Below are positions 18,556 through 27,669 of a stretch of 64,000 nucleotides of DNA, piece by piece (position 1 is the stretch's first letter; the number at the start of each line of letters is the position of its first letter). The DNA is taken from contig NZ_JACSDK010000001.1 of NCBI RefSeq assembly GCF_014925385.1, positions 434,001 to 498,000 of the forward strand, given 5' to 3'. The position numbers were made by a program, and so were the translations under genes. The stretch comes from Pelagibius marinus. GTDB taxonomy: Bacteria > Pseudomonadota > Alphaproteobacteria > Kiloniellales > Kiloniellaceae. Below the pieces are notes generated by a model that was not told where the DNA came from, ran no database searches, and worked only from the letters and a program-made list of their open reading frames with translations.

Positions 18556-20534
18556 TCATCGAGCTCGGCCACTTCGCACTCATCCTCGCCCTGGCCGCGG
18601 CCGTGATCCAGGGGACCCTGCCGATGATCGGCGCGGCGCGCGGCGATGCCGCCTGGATGGCGCTGGCGCGCCCGGCGGCCGTCGCCCAGCTCTTCCTGGT
18701 CGTCTTCGCCTTCTGCGCCCTGACCCAGGCCTACGTGACCTCCGACTTCTCGGTCCTGAACGTGGTGCAGAATTCGCACTCGGCCAAGCCGCTGCTCTAC
18801 AAGATCACCGGCGTCTGGGGGAACCACGAAGGCTCCATGCTGCTGTGGATCCTGATCCTCGCGCTCTTCGGCTCGGCGGTCGCGGTCTTCGGCGGCAACC
18901 TGCCGCCCTCCCTGCGGGCGCGGGTGCTGGGCGTGCAGGCCTGGATCGGCATCGGCTTCATGGCCTTCACCCTCTTCACCTCCAACCCCTTCGAACGCAT
19001 CTTCCCGGCACCGCTGAACGGCGAGGACCTGAACCCGCTGCTGCAGGACCCGGGCCTGGCCTTCCATCCGCCGATGCTCTACGCCGGCTACGTCGGCTTC
19101 TCCATGGCCTTCTCCTTCGCCATCGCGGCGCTGATCGAGGGCAAGGTGGACGCCGCCTGGGCGCGCTGGGTGCGGCCCTGGACGCTGCTCGCCTGGGCCT
19201 TCCTCACCGGCGGTATCGCGCTGGGCTCCTGGTGGGCCTACTACGAACTGGGCTGGGGCGGCTGGTGGTTCTGGGACCCGGTGGAGAACGTCTCCTTCAT
19301 GCCCTGGCTGCTGGGCACGGCGCTGCTGCACTCCGCCATCGTGGTGGAGAAGCGCAACGCGCTGAAGACCTGGACCATCCTGCTGGCCATCCTCACCTTC
19401 TCGCTGTCGCTGATCGGCACCTTCATCGTGCGCTCGGGCGTCATCACCTCGGTGCACGCCTTCGCCAGCGATCCGGAGCGCGGCTTCTTCATCCTCATCC
19501 TGCTGGCCATCGCCATCGGCGGCTCGCTCACCCTCTTCGCGCTGCGCGCACCCTCGCTGAAGGCCGGCGGCCTCTTCGCGCCGATCAGCCGCGAGGGCGG
19601 CATGGTGATCAACAACCTCTTCCTCACCGCCGCCTGCGCCGCGGTCTTCCTGGGCACGCTCTACCCGCTGTTCCTGGAGGCGATCGACGGCTCCAAGGTC
19701 TCCGTCGGCCCGCCCTTCTTCAACGCCACCTTCGTGCCGCTGATGGTGCCGCTGGTCTTCCTCATGGCCGTGGGGCCCATGCTGCCGTGGAAGCGCGCCG
19801 ACCTGGCCGGCGCGCTGGTGCGCCTGAAGGTCGCCGCCCTGGCCGCGCTGCTGGTGGCGGGGCTGACCTGGTACCTGCAGACCGGCGGGCCGATCCTGGC
19901 GGTGGCCGCCATGGGGCTTGCCGCCTGGCTGTTCATTGGCGCCCTGGTGGAATGGGCCGACCGGGTGAAGCTGTTCCGCGCGAGCCCGGGTGAGAGCTGG
20001 CGCCGCGCCCGCAACCTGCCGCGCGCCGCCCACGGCATGACCCTGGCCCACGCGGGCCTGGCCGTCGCCATGGCCGGGATGATCGGCTCCTCGGTGTGGA
20101 AGCAGGAGGTGGTGACCAACCTGAAGCCCGGCGAGAGCGTAGAGATCGCCGGCTACAGCCTGCTCTTCGAGGGCGTCGGCAAGCTGGAGGGGCCCAACTA
20201 CAAGGCCGAGCGCGCGCGCTTCACAGTGACCCGCGGCGGTGAAGAGATCGCCCTCATGTTCCCGGAAAAGCGCGTCTACCAGGTGAAGGCCATGCCGACC
20301 ACCGAGGCGGCGATCCGCACCACCTTTTTCTCCGACCTCTACGCGGTGATCGGCGACGCAGACGGCCAGGGCGGCTGGACCGTGCGCGTCTACCACGAGC
20401 CGCTGGTGCCCTGGATCTGGATCGGCTGCCTGGCCATGGTGGCCGGCGGCCTGACCTCGCTCAGCGACCGGCGCCTGCGCGTCGGCGCGCCGCACCGCCA
20501 GCACAAGTCCACCGCGCGCCCGGCCGCGGCCTAA
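18552..20534 (+). CDS. ccmF: Heme lyase subunit CcmF
   Basis: A 660-residue integral membrane protein, the core of the heme ligation complex. The heme-handling WWD domain reads GGWWFWDPVENVSFMPWL (about 237-254). Conserved histidines are in HSAIVVEKRNALKTWT and in NSHSAKPLLYK and GVWGNHEGSMLLW. The GTG at 18552 overlaps the ccmE stop by 4 bases; the upstream open frame is the ccmE coding region in another frame. A large periplasmic C-terminal portion precedes a final helix (PWIWIGCLAMVAGGL). Confidence 0.96.
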   Translation: MIIELGHFALILALAAAVIQGTLPMIGAARGDAAWMALARPAAVAQLFLVVFAFCALTQAYVTSDFSVLNVVQNSHSAKPLLYKITGVWGNHEGSMLLWILILALFGSAVAVFGGNLPPSLRARVLGVQAWIGIGFMAFTLFTSNPFERIFPAPLNGEDLNPLLQDPGLAFHPPMLYAGYVGFSMAFSFAIAALIEGKVDAAWARWVRPWTLLAWAFLTGGIALGSWWAYYELGWGGWWFWDPVENVSFMPWLLGTALLHSAIVVEKRNALKTWTILLAILTFSLSLIGTFIVRSGVITSVHAFASDPERGFFILILLAIAIGGSLTLFALRAPSLKAGGLFAPISREGGMVINNLFLTAACAAVFLGTLYPLFLEAIDGSKVSVGPPFFNATFVPLMVPLVFLMAVGPMLPWKRADLAGALVRLKVAALAALLVAGLTWYLQTGGPILAVAAMGLAAWLFIGALVEWADRVKLFRASPGESWRRARNLPRAAHGMTLAHAGLAVAMAGMIGSSVWKQEVVTNLKPGESVEIAGYSLLFEGVGKLEGPNYKAERARFTVTRGGEEIALMFPEKRVYQVKAMPTTEAAIRTTFFSDLYAVIGDADGQGGWTVRVYHEPLVPWIWIGCLAMVAGGLTSLSDRRLRVGAPHRQHKSTARPAAA

Positions 20535-20555
20535 CCGACGGCGGATCATCATTCC

Positions 20556-21098
20556 ATGGCCAAGCGTCTTCTCTTCCTGCTGCCGGTGCTCATCTTCCTG
20601 GTGGTGGCCGGCTATTTCCTCTGGGGCCTGGGGCCGGAGCGCGACCCGAAGAACATCCCCACCGTGATGATCGACAAGCCGACGCCGAGCTTCGACCTGG
20701 CGGCGGTGCCGGGCCTGGATGTGCCGGGCCTGGCCACGGCCGACCTGGCCAAGGGCGAGGTGGTGATGGTGAACTTCTTCGCCTCCTGGTGCGTACCCTG
20801 CCGCGCCGAGCACCCCTTCCTCACCGCCCTGACGGAGGAGACCGGGGTGCCGCTCTACGGCATCAATCACCGCGACAAGCCGGAGGACGCGGCCGCCTGG
20901 CTGGCCGAGCTGGGCAATCCCTATACGCGGATCGGCGCCGACCCCGGCCGCGCCGCCGTGGAATGGGGCGTCACCGGCGTGCCGGAGACCTTCATCGTCG
21001 ACGGCCAAGGCCGCATCCGCTACCACCACCGCGGCCCCCTGGTGCCCGATGTGATCGAACGGCAGGTCAGGCCGCTGCTGGAGGAGCTGCGCTCGTGA
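20556..21098 (+). CDS. ccmG: Thiol:disulfide interchange protein CcmG/DsbE
   Basis: A 180-residue membrane-anchored thioredoxin-fold protein. The N-terminal helix spans about 4-25 and the redox motif is C79-V-P-C82 in FFASWCVPCRAEHP; cis-Pro is in GVTGVPETFIVDG. It keeps apocytochrome c CxxCH cysteines reduced together with CcmH. It starts 21 bases after ccmF, and its stop overlaps the ccmH start. Confidence 0.95.
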   Translation: MAKRLLFLLPVLIFLVVAGYFLWGLGPERDPKNIPTVMIDKPTPSFDLAAVPGLDVPGLATADLAKGEVVMVNFFASWCVPCRAEHPFLTALTEETGVPLYGINHRDKPEDAAAWLAELGNPYTRIGADPGRAAVEWGVTGVPETFIVDGQGRIRYHHRGPLVPDVIERQVRPLLEELRS

Positions 21099-21580
21099 TC
21101 CGCCGCGGCCTGAAGCCTCTGCTCGTCGTCGGCGCGCTGTTGTTCGCGGGCGCCGCCTTCGCGGTGGAGCCGGACGAAATGCTCGACGATCCGGCGCTCG
21201 AGCAACGCGCCCGCGACCTCTCGGCGGAGATCCGCTGCGTCGTCTGCCAGAACGAGTCCATCGATTCCTCCAACGCCGAGATCGCGCGCGAGCTGCGCCT
21301 CCTGGTGCGCGAGCGCCTGGTCGCCGGCGACAGCGACCAGCAGGTGCTGGACTACCTGGTGGCGCGCTACGGCGACTACGTGCTGCTGCGCCCGCCGATG
21401 AAGCCCCAGACCTATCTGCTGTGGTTCGGCCCCTTTGTCGTGCTGCTGCTCGGCGCGCTGGGCGTCTTCGTCTACTTCCGCCAGCTGCGCGCCGCCCCGG
21501 CGCAGCCGCCGCGCCTCAGCGCCGAGGAGGAGGCGCGCCTCGCCCGCCTGCTCGATGAAGAGGACTCGGGTAAGGAATGA
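21095..21580 (+). CDS. ccmH: Cytochrome c-type biogenesis protein CcmH
   Basis: A 161-residue protein with a cleavable signal peptide (about 1-23), a periplasmic redox helix bundle with C48-V-V-C51 (IRCVVCQNESI, the LRCxxCQ family motif) and a C-terminal membrane helix (about 109-131). It reduces apocytochrome c for heme attachment. The GTG start overlaps the ccmG stop by 4 bases and its own stop overlaps the ccmI ATG by 4 bases. It matches the short CcmH form, with the TPR part encoded separately as ccmI. Confidence 0.94.
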   Translation: MIRRGLKPLLVVGALLFAGAAFAVEPDEMLDDPALEQRARDLSAEIRCVVCQNESIDSSNAEIARELRLLVRERLVAGDSDQQVLDYLVARYGDYVLLRPPMKPQTYLLWFGPFVVLLLGALGVFVYFRQLRAAPAQPPRLSAEEEARLARLLDEEDSGKE

Positions 21581-22779
21581 TTTTCTGGATCCTCGCCGCC
21601 GTGATGGCCGCGCTGCTGGTCGTCGCGCTGCTCTGGCCGCTGCTGCGCCAAGGGGCCGCGGCGCCGGCGACCGCGGACTTCGACCGCGCGGTCTACCGCG
21701 ACCAGCTCACCGAATTGGAGCAGGACCTGGAGCGCGGCCTCATCGGCAAGGAAGAGGCCGAAGCGGCGCGCCGCGAGATCGAGCGCCGCCTGCTGCAGAC
21801 CGAGGGTATTGAGCATGACGGCACTTCACAGCCGGCGGCGGCCACGCGCCGGACTGCTTGGCGCCGCCTCGGCGCGGTGCTGATCATCGCCCTGCCGCCG
21901 GCGGCCGGCCTCGGCCTCTATCTGCAGCTCGGCACGCCGGATCTGCCGGGCCTGCCGCTGGCCGAGCGCGATCCCGGCGGCGCGCTGGAGGTCGGCCTGC
22001 TGGAAAAGCGCCTGCTCGAGCGCATCGCCGAGGTGCCGCAGGATATCGAGAGCCGGCTGATCCTGGCCCAGGTCTACGCCCGCACCGACCGCTTCGGCAA
22101 GGCCGCGGAGGTCTACCGCGCCGCCATCGCCGAGGTCGAGAAGCAGGGGCCGGTGCCCGGTGCCCTGCACGCCGCCCTGGGCGAGAGCCTGGTCGCCCTC
22201 GACCGGGGGCGCGTCGGGCGCGAGGCGCGCCTCGCCTTCGCCGCCGCCATCGAGGCCGATCCGGGCAACGCCCGTGCGCGCTACTACGCCGGCCTCGCCA
22301 TGGCCCAGGACGGGCGGCTGGAGGGGGCCATCCAGGTCTGGAAGGGTCTCGCCGAGGACCTGCCGGCGGACTCGCCGATGATCGGACTGCTGCGCCAGCA
22401 GGTCGCCCAGGCGGCCAAGGAAGCGGGCATCGAGCCGCCGGTCATCGCCGCCCGGCCCCCGGCCTCAGCGGAATCTGCGCCCGGAACCGCGCCGGGCCCC
22501 TCGGCGGCCGATGTGGAGGCGGCCCGGGAGCTGTCGGCGGAGGAGCGCCAGGAGTTCATCCGCGCCATGGTCGCCCGCCTCGCCGATCGCCTGGCCGAGG
22601 ACCCGGCGGATGCGGACGGCTGGCTGCGCCTGGCGCGCGCCCATCTGGTGCTGGGCGAGCCCGACAAGGCGAAAGAGGCGCTGGCCGCCGCCGAAACCCA
22701 GATCGCCGCCCTGCCGGAAGGCGCGGAGCGCACTGGCCTGACCGAACGCCTGGAAGGCCTGCGCCGGGAGCTGCCCTGA
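21577..22779 (+). CDS. ccmI: Cytochrome c biogenesis TPR protein CcmI
   Basis: A 400-residue protein with two membrane helices in the CcmI arrangement: one at the start (IFWILAAVMAALLVVALLW), a cytoplasmic loop with a coiled coil carrying YRDQLTELEQDLERGLI, then a second helix near 105-125. The periplasmic remainder has tetratricopeptide repeats that hold apocytochrome c C-termini. A Pro/Ala-rich linker at about 290-310 separates TPR blocks. It is the last gene of the ccm cluster. A GC-rich hairpin (22841-22857) further on could end the transcript. Confidence 0.93.
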   Translation: MIFWILAAVMAALLVVALLWPLLRQGAAAPATADFDRAVYRDQLTELEQDLERGLIGKEEAEAARREIERRLLQTEGIEHDGTSQPAAATRRTAWRRLGAVLIIALPPAAGLGLYLQLGTPDLPGLPLAERDPGGALEVGLLEKRLLERIAEVPQDIESRLILAQVYARTDRFGKAAEVYRAAIAEVEKQGPVPGALHAALGESLVALDRGRVGREARLAFAAAIEADPGNARARYYAGLAMAQDGRLEGAIQVWKGLAEDLPADSPMIGLLRQQVAQAAKEAGIEPPVIAARPPASAESAPGTAPGPSAADVEAARELSAEERQEFIRAMVARLADRLAEDPADADGWLRLARAHLVLGEPDKAKEALAAAETQIAALPEGAERTGLTERLEGLRRELP

Positions 22780-22967
22780 AGCCCCCTTTTTCGGTACCGC
22801 GGGCGGAATCCCGTTTTGTACCCCCAATCCCTTGAGATCAGCGGGTTTTCGGCCCGCCGCGCCACCTCCGGGCAACACGGTTTTGCTTGGCATCCACCAA
22901 GGCCTGCCGTACCGTCGGGATCAAAGCGCCAGCAATAGGCGCATCCCACAGGGGGTTTGAGCGGTTG

Positions 22968-23771
22968 GTTTTGGCGGAGCAGGAGACCGGGTCGGCTGTC
23001 GCTGCGGCGGCACTGATTGCGGAAGATATTCACAAGTCCTTCGGGGATCTTGAGGTCCTGAAGGGCGTCTCCCTGACTGCACGCGAAGGCGACGTGATCG
23101 CCATGCTGGGCTCCTCGGGCTCCGGCAAGAGCACCTTCCTGCGCTGCCTGAACCTGCTGGAGCGGCCTAACGCCGGGCGAATCATCGTCGCCGGCGAGGA
23201 GCTGCGCCTGAAGCCCGCCAAGCACGGCGGCGGCCTGGAAGCCGAGGACCGGGAACAGATCCGGCGCATCCGCGCGCGCCTCGCCATGGTGTTCCAGAGC
23301 TTCAATCTCTGGTCCCACATGACGGTGCTGCAGAACGTCATCGAGGCGCCGATCCACGTGCTGAAGCGGCCCAAGGCCGAGGCCATCGCCTACGCCGGCG
23401 AGATCCTGCAGAAGGTCGGCCTCTACGACCGCCGCGACTATTACCCCGCGCACCTTTCCGGCGGCCAGCAGCAGCGCGTCGCCATCGCGCGCGCGCTGGC
23501 CATGGACCCTGCGGTGCTGCTGTTCGACGAGCCGACCTCGGCCCTCGACCCGGAACTGGTGGGCGAGGTGCTGCGGGTGATCCGCCGCCTGGCGGAGGAG
23601 GGCCGCACCATGATCGTGGTCACCCACGAGATGGGCTTCGCGCGCGAGGTCTCCTGCGAGACGGTCTTCCTGCACGAAGGCCGTGTCGAGGAGCAGGGCC
23701 CGCCGGAGCAGGTCTTCACGAATCCGCGCTCGGCGCGCTTCAGACAGTTTCTGGAGGGCAACCTGAAATGA
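22968..23771 (+). CDS. Polar amino-acid ABC transporter ATP-binding protein (HisP family)
   Basis: About 267 residues if TTG at 22968 is used; the start is uncertain, since the frame is open to a TTG at 22887 and no good ribosome site is visible. The conserved domain begins LIAEDIHKSFGDLEVLKGVSL. Walker A is GSSGSGKST, the Q-loop region VFQSFNLWSHMTVLQNVIEAP is typical of histidine/lysine/arginine importers, the signature is LSGGQQQRVAIARAL and Walker B is VLLFDEPTSALDPE. It is the first gene of a four-gene importer. The upstream gap has an inverted repeat CTTGG-catcca-CCAAG near 22887 that could be an operator. Confidence 0.9.
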   Translation, partial: VLAEQETGSAVAAAALIAEDIHKSFGDLEVLKGVSLTAREGDVIAMLGSSGSGKSTFLRCLNLLERPNAGRIIVAGEELRLKPAKHGGGLEAEDREQIRRIRARLAMVFQSFNLWSHMTVLQNVIEAPIHVLKRPKAEAIAYAGEILQKVGLYDRRDYYPAHLSGGQQQRVAIARALAMDPAVLLFDEPTSALDPELVGEVLRVIRRLAEEGRTMIVVTHEMGFAREVSCETVFLHEGRVEEQGPPEQVFTNPRSARFRQFLEGNLK

Positions 23772-23835
23772 CGGGCGACCCTGCATGCTTCGATCAAGAC
23801 AGACTCACTATTGAAAATGTAAATGGAGGCATCTC

Positions 23836-24627
23836 GTGAAAAAGCTTTTCTCCGCGGTCTTCGTCGCCGCCTTGGCAATCGGGTCGTCCCTGGGCGCAGT
23901 CCAGGCCGACGCCAAGGAGTGGAAGAAGGTGCGCGTCGGCGTCGAAGGCGCCTATCCCCCGTTCAGCGAAGTGACGGCCGACGGCAAGCTGGTCGGCTTT
24001 GACATCGACATCGCCAATGCGCTCTGCGAGGAGATGAAGGTGGAGTGCGAGCTGGTCACCCAGGACTGGGACGGCATCATCCCGGCGCTGCTGGCGCGCA
24101 AGTACGACGCCATCATTGCTTCGATGTCGATCACTGAGGAGCGCAAGCAGAAGGTCGACTTCACCAGCAAGTACTACAACACCCCGGCCAAGTTCGTGCG
24201 CAAGAAGGGCTCGGGCATCGAGATCACCGAGGAAGGCCTGAAGGGCAAGACCGTGGGCGTGCAGCGCGCCACCATTCACGACAACTTCGTCACCGAGGTC
24301 TATGGCGACGAGGTCGAGGTCAAGCGCTACGGCACCCAGGACGAGGCCTACCTCGACATGGTTGCCGGCCGCATCGACCTGCTGCTGGCCGACTCGGTCG
24401 CCATGCAGGGCGGTTTCCTGGATACCGATGACGGCAAGGACTACGAATTCGTCGGTCCGGACTTCAGCGATCCGAAGTACTTCGGCGACGGCGCCGGCAT
24501 CGCCCTGCGCAAGGACGATGACGACCTGCGCGAAATGCTGAACCAGGCCATCGAAGCCATCCGTGCCAACGGTAAATACAAGGCCATTCAGGACAAGTAC
24601 TTCGACTTCGACGTCTACGGCAGCTAA
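23836..24627 (+). CDS. Periplasmic basic/polar amino-acid binding protein
   Basis: A 263-residue type II periplasmic receptor (SBP_bac_3). The signal peptide is about 1-26 (KKLFSAVFVAALAIGSS core). The receptor signature GVEGAYPPFSEVTADGKLVGFDIDIANALC and the ligand region ASMSITEERKQKVDF match HisJ/ArgT-type proteins; the acidic pocket and R124-like positions suggest arginine, lysine, ornithine or histidine. GTG start with GGAGG upstream. A strong terminator-like hairpin follows, so this gene is probably expressed more than the downstream permeases. Confidence 0.93.
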   Translation: MKKLFSAVFVAALAIGSSLGAVQADAKEWKKVRVGVEGAYPPFSEVTADGKLVGFDIDIANALCEEMKVECELVTQDWDGIIPALLARKYDAIIASMSITEERKQKVDFTSKYYNTPAKFVRKKGSGIEITEEGLKGKTVGVQRATIHDNFVTEVYGDEVEVKRYGTQDEAYLDMVAGRIDLLLADSVAMQGGFLDTDDGKDYEFVGPDFSDPKYFGDGAGIALRKDDDDLREMLNQAIEAIRANGKYKAIQDKYFDFDVYGS

Positions 24628-24654
24628 GGCTTCCGGTGGACAGAGTCTGAGAAG

Positions 24655-24690
24655 ACGCCACCGCCGGAAGTCCGGCGGTGGCGTTTTCGT
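24655..24690 (+). terminator. Attenuating terminator between binding protein and permeases
   Basis: A perfect 14-bp inverted repeat, ACGCCACCGCCGGA and its complement, with a 2-base centre (24655-24684), followed by TTTCGTTTC. This is a good intrinsic terminator. Its place inside the importer operon implies partial read-through and excess binding-protein mRNA. Confidence 0.75.
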
Positions 24691-24737
24691 TTCTCACAGC
24701 GACCCCAAAGCGACAGGCAGCCGGATAAGCCCAAGGC

Positions 24738-25433
24738 ATGGAAGGTTTTGACAAACTCATAGAATACCTGCCTTCGCTTCTGGAAGGCGCCCTTGTCACT
24801 CTCGAGGTCGCCTTCGCCTCGCTTGCGATCGCCATCGTCCTCGGGCTGATCACCGCCAGCGTCAAGCTGTCGCGCTCGCGCGCCGGCCGCTTCGTCGCGG
24901 AAGTCTATACGACGGTGGTCCGCGGGGTTCCCGAGCTGGTGCTGATGCTGCTGATCTTCTTCGGCGGCCAGATCCAGGTGAACAACATCGGCGCCTACTT
25001 CGAGTGGGACTACATCGACGTCGATGCCTTCACCGCCGGTGTGCTCACCATCGGCTTCATCTACGGCGCCTATCTGGGGGAGACCTTCCGCGGCGCCTTC
25101 CTGGCGGTACCGGTCGGCTTGCTGGAAGCCGGTTACGCTTATGGCATGTCGGGCCTGCAGGTGTTCTTCCGCATCCTGGTGCCGCAGATGATGCGCCACG
25201 CCCTGCCGGGGCTCGGCAACAACTGGCTGGTCCTCATGAAGACCACAGCGCTGGTTTCGGTCATCGGCTTGCACGATCTGGTGCTGAAGGCCGGACAGGC
25301 CGGCGGCACGACGCGCCTGCCCTTCATTTTCTACCTCTTCGTGGCTTTCGCCTTTCTGGTCTTCACGACGATCTCCATCTGGGGTCTGAAGTGGCTGGAA
25401 AAGCGCTACAGCGTCGGCGTCAGGAGGGCGTGA
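24738..25433 (+). CDS. Polar amino-acid ABC transporter permease (HisQ family)
   Basis: A 231-residue inner-membrane permease with about five helices. It has the N-terminal LPSLLEGALVTLEVAFASLA of the HEQRo permease family and the ATPase-docking EAA loop EAGYAYGMSGLQVFFRILVPQ. It pairs with the HisM-type protein encoded 4 bases downstream. The periplasmic receptor and the ATPase are encoded upstream in the same cluster. Confidence 0.93.
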   Translation: MEGFDKLIEYLPSLLEGALVTLEVAFASLAIAIVLGLITASVKLSRSRAGRFVAEVYTTVVRGVPELVLMLLIFFGGQIQVNNIGAYFEWDYIDVDAFTAGVLTIGFIYGAYLGETFRGAFLAVPVGLLEAGYAYGMSGLQVFFRILVPQMMRHALPGLGNNWLVLMKTTALVSVIGLHDLVLKAGQAGGTTRLPFIFYLFVAFAFLVFTTISIWGLKWLEKRYSVGVRRA

Positions 25434-25437
25434 GCAG

Positions 25438-26178
25438 ATGGACTTCACGCCGATCCTCGAAAACTATCAGCTCTATCTCAAGGGCCTCTGGATCACGCTG
25501 CAGCTCGTGTCCCTCTCCCTTGTCATCGGCCTGGGCATGGCCGTGCCGCTGGCTATCCTGCGGACCTCCAGCAACCCGCTTGTCAACGCGCCGGTCTGGT
25601 CCTTCACTTATTTTTTCCGCGGCACGCCGCTGCTGGTGCAGATGTTCCTGCTCTACTACGGCCTCGGCCAGATGCAGTTCATGATCGAGCTCAGCCAGCA
25701 GCTCGATTTTCTGAAAGACGCCTACTGGTACGCGCTGGTCGCCTTTACCCTCAACACCGCGGCCTATACCACGGAGATCATCCGCGGCGCCATCGAAGGG
25801 ACCGACTACGGTGAAGTCGAGGCGGCCAGGGCCTGCGGCATGTCGCGCTTTCAGACCTACACCCGCGTCATCCTGCCCAGCGCCTTTCGCCGCGCTTTGC
25901 CGGCCTATTCCAATGAAGTGATCTTCATGCTGCACGGCTCGGCCATCGCCAGTGTGATCACCATCATCGATCTGACCGGCGCGGCGCGCATCATCGCATC
26001 GCGCTACTACAACCCCTTCGAGGCCTTCATCGCGGTGGGCGCCGTCTACTTCTGCATCACCTTCACGCTGATCGGCGGCTTTAAGTTGCTGGAACGCCAC
26101 TGGTTTGCCCACCTGCGCCCGCGCGAGGAAGTGAAAGCCAAGGGCAGGACGAAAGATAAGGCGCAGCAGGTGATCTGA
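25438..26178 (+). CDS. Polar amino-acid ABC transporter permease (HisM family)
   Basis: A 246-residue inner-membrane permease. NYQLYLKGLWITLQLVSLSL and the EAA loop EVEAARACGMSRFQTYTRVI are typical of HisM; TYFFRGTPLLVQMFLLYYG is highly conserved in this family. It forms the channel heterodimer with the HisQ-type subunit. The C-terminus is lysine-rich (KAKGRTKDKAQQ). The tail-sheath gene starts only 13 bases after its stop, with its own GGGAGG, so it may share this transcript. Confidence 0.93.
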   Translation: MDFTPILENYQLYLKGLWITLQLVSLSLVIGLGMAVPLAILRTSSNPLVNAPVWSFTYFFRGTPLLVQMFLLYYGLGQMQFMIELSQQLDFLKDAYWYALVAFTLNTAAYTTEIIRGAIEGTDYGEVEAARACGMSRFQTYTRVILPSAFRRALPAYSNEVIFMLHGSAIASVITIIDLTGAARIIASRYYNPFEAFIAVGAVYFCITFTLIGGFKLLERHWFAHLRPREEVKAKGRTKDKAQQVI

Positions 26179-26191
26179 CGGGAGGGTTCAA

Positions 26192-27655
26192 ATGCCGGAG
26201 TATCTCGCTCCTGGTGTCTACGTCGAGGAAATTCCAAGTGGCACGCGCCCGATCGAGAGTGTGGCGACGGCGCTGCCCGTCTTCATCGGCTATACCGAGA
26301 CGGCCCGGGGCGCGCAGGGGGAAGACCTGACCGGCCGCGCCGTCGAGATCACCTCGATGCAGGACTACCAGGCGCGCTTCGGCAAGGCGCCGATCCATCC
26401 GGTGACGCTGACCGTCGAAAAGCGCATCGATGCGCGCGGCCGGCTGTTGGACGTCGAGGTCGACTGGCCGCGCCGGCGCAGCGTTCCACGCCACTTCATG
26501 AACTACGCGCTGCAGCTCTATTTCAGGAACGGCGGTGGGCGCTGCCTCATCTATTCGCTGGGCCGCTATGGTCGGGCAAGGGCGGACGACTTCCGCGCCG
26601 CGCTTACCGCTTTGGAAAAAGTCGAGGGTCCGACACTGCTGGTCCTTCCCGACGCCGTGAAGCTGGACGATGCGGACTACGCGGCGGTGCTGAAGGCGGC
26701 GCTGGACGCCTGCGCCAAAACGCGCGACCGCTTCACCATCGCCGAGGTCCCGGGCGCCGTGCCGGGCGGCAACGACGACCTGGCGGCGGTCGAGGCCGGC
26801 TTCCGCGACCGTCTCACCGGCCGTGGCCGGCGGTGGCAGTTTGGCGCCGCCTACTTTCCCTACCTGGAGAGCCGCCTGCCGCTGCGCACGGTCGAGGCCC
26901 AGGTGACGCTGAAGCGTTTCGATGTCGTCACCGTGGCCAAGGACGGCCGCGAGCGGCGGCGGCAGCGGGCCGGCGCGGCCGGGCGCCGTCTCAACGACCG
27001 CCGGCTCGCCCTGGCCCAGCGGGAGCCGGAGGTCTACAGCGCGCTTCGGAGGTTTCTCGGGAGAGCCTATGCCATCCTGCCGCCCTCGGGCGCCGTCGCC
27101 GGTCTCTACGTCCGGACCGATGCCACCCGCGGCGTCTGGAAGGCGCCGGCAGGCGCTGACGCGTTGGCCGGGGTGGGCGGCCCCGCGGTGGCGGTCGGCG
27201 ACAGCTTCCAGGATGCGCTGAACGTCGATCCCGCCGGCGGCAAGTCGGTCAACGCGATCCGCAAGGCCGCCGGGCGGGGCACCCTGGTCTGGGGTGCCCG
27301 CACCCTGGCCGGCAACGACAACGAGTATCGCTACGTCAACGTCCGCCGCTTCTTCATCTTTCTCGAGCAGTCGATCGACAGGGGCACTCAATGGGCGGTC
27401 TTCGAGCCCAACGGGCCCGCGACCTGGGCGCGCGTGAAGGTGGCGATCGAGACCTTCCTCTACGGCCTATGGCGCCAGGGCGCCTTCCAGGGCGCTAAGC
27501 CGGAGGAGGCCTTCACCGTCGCCGTCGGCCTGGGCGAGACCATGACCCGGGACGACGTCCTCAAGGGGCGTCTCGTCGTCCAGGTCGGCGTGGCGCCGCT
27601 GCGCCCGGCCGAGTTCGTCATCCTGCGCTTTACCCACAAGGTCCGCGCGCCCTGA
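26192..27655 (+). CDS. Orphan contractile tail-sheath protein
   Basis: A 487-residue protein of the phage tail sheath / extracellular contractile injection system sheath family. The N-terminus EYLAPGVYVEEIPSGTRPIE and C-terminal stretches RRFFIFLEQSIDRGTQWAVF, EPNGPATWARVKVAIETFL, LWRQGAFQGAKPEEAF and VGVAPLRPAEFVILRF are the conserved sheath core. Residues about 245-285 are a basic insert rich in Arg. GGGAGGG precedes the ATG. No tube, baseplate, spike, tape-measure or AAA+ assembly gene lies nearby; upstream is an amino-acid importer and downstream a convergent cupin gene. It is an isolated structural gene, either a relic, part of a split system encoded elsewhere or a repurposed protein. 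Confidence 0.88.
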   Translation: MPEYLAPGVYVEEIPSGTRPIESVATALPVFIGYTETARGAQGEDLTGRAVEITSMQDYQARFGKAPIHPVTLTVEKRIDARGRLLDVEVDWPRRRSVPRHFMNYALQLYFRNGGGRCLIYSLGRYGRARADDFRAALTALEKVEGPTLLVLPDAVKLDDADYAAVLKAALDACAKTRDRFTIAEVPGAVPGGNDDLAAVEAGFRDRLTGRGRRWQFGAAYFPYLESRLPLRTVEAQVTLKRFDVVTVAKDGRERRRQRAGAAGRRLNDRRLALAQREPEVYSALRRFLGRAYAILPPSGAVAGLYVRTDATRGVWKAPAGADALAGVGGPAVAVGDSFQDALNVDPAGGKSVNAIRKAAGRGTLVWGARTLAGNDNEYRYVNVRRFFIFLEQSIDRGTQWAVFEPNGPATWARVKVAIETFLYGLWRQGAFQGAKPEEAFTVAVGLGETMTRDDVLKGRLVVQVGVAPLRPAEFVILRFTHKVRAP

Positions 27656-27669
27656 GATGACGCGGCCTG

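Noticed and set aside
18486-21029. An 847-codon minus-strand open frame antisense to ccmF and ccmG
   Set aside because: His/Gln/Arg/Gly-rich shadow of strongly conserved ccm genes; no motif or ribosome site.
24738-24770. TTTTGACAAACTCATAGAAT as a promoter at the start of the HisQ-type permease
   Set aside because: It lies inside the coding start, and the spacing between the TTGACA-like and TAGAAT-like boxes is too short.
26192-27655. Reading the sheath gene as part of a prophage or complete injection system in this window
   Set aside because: Neighbours are metabolic genes with ordinary composition; no other phage structural gene is present.
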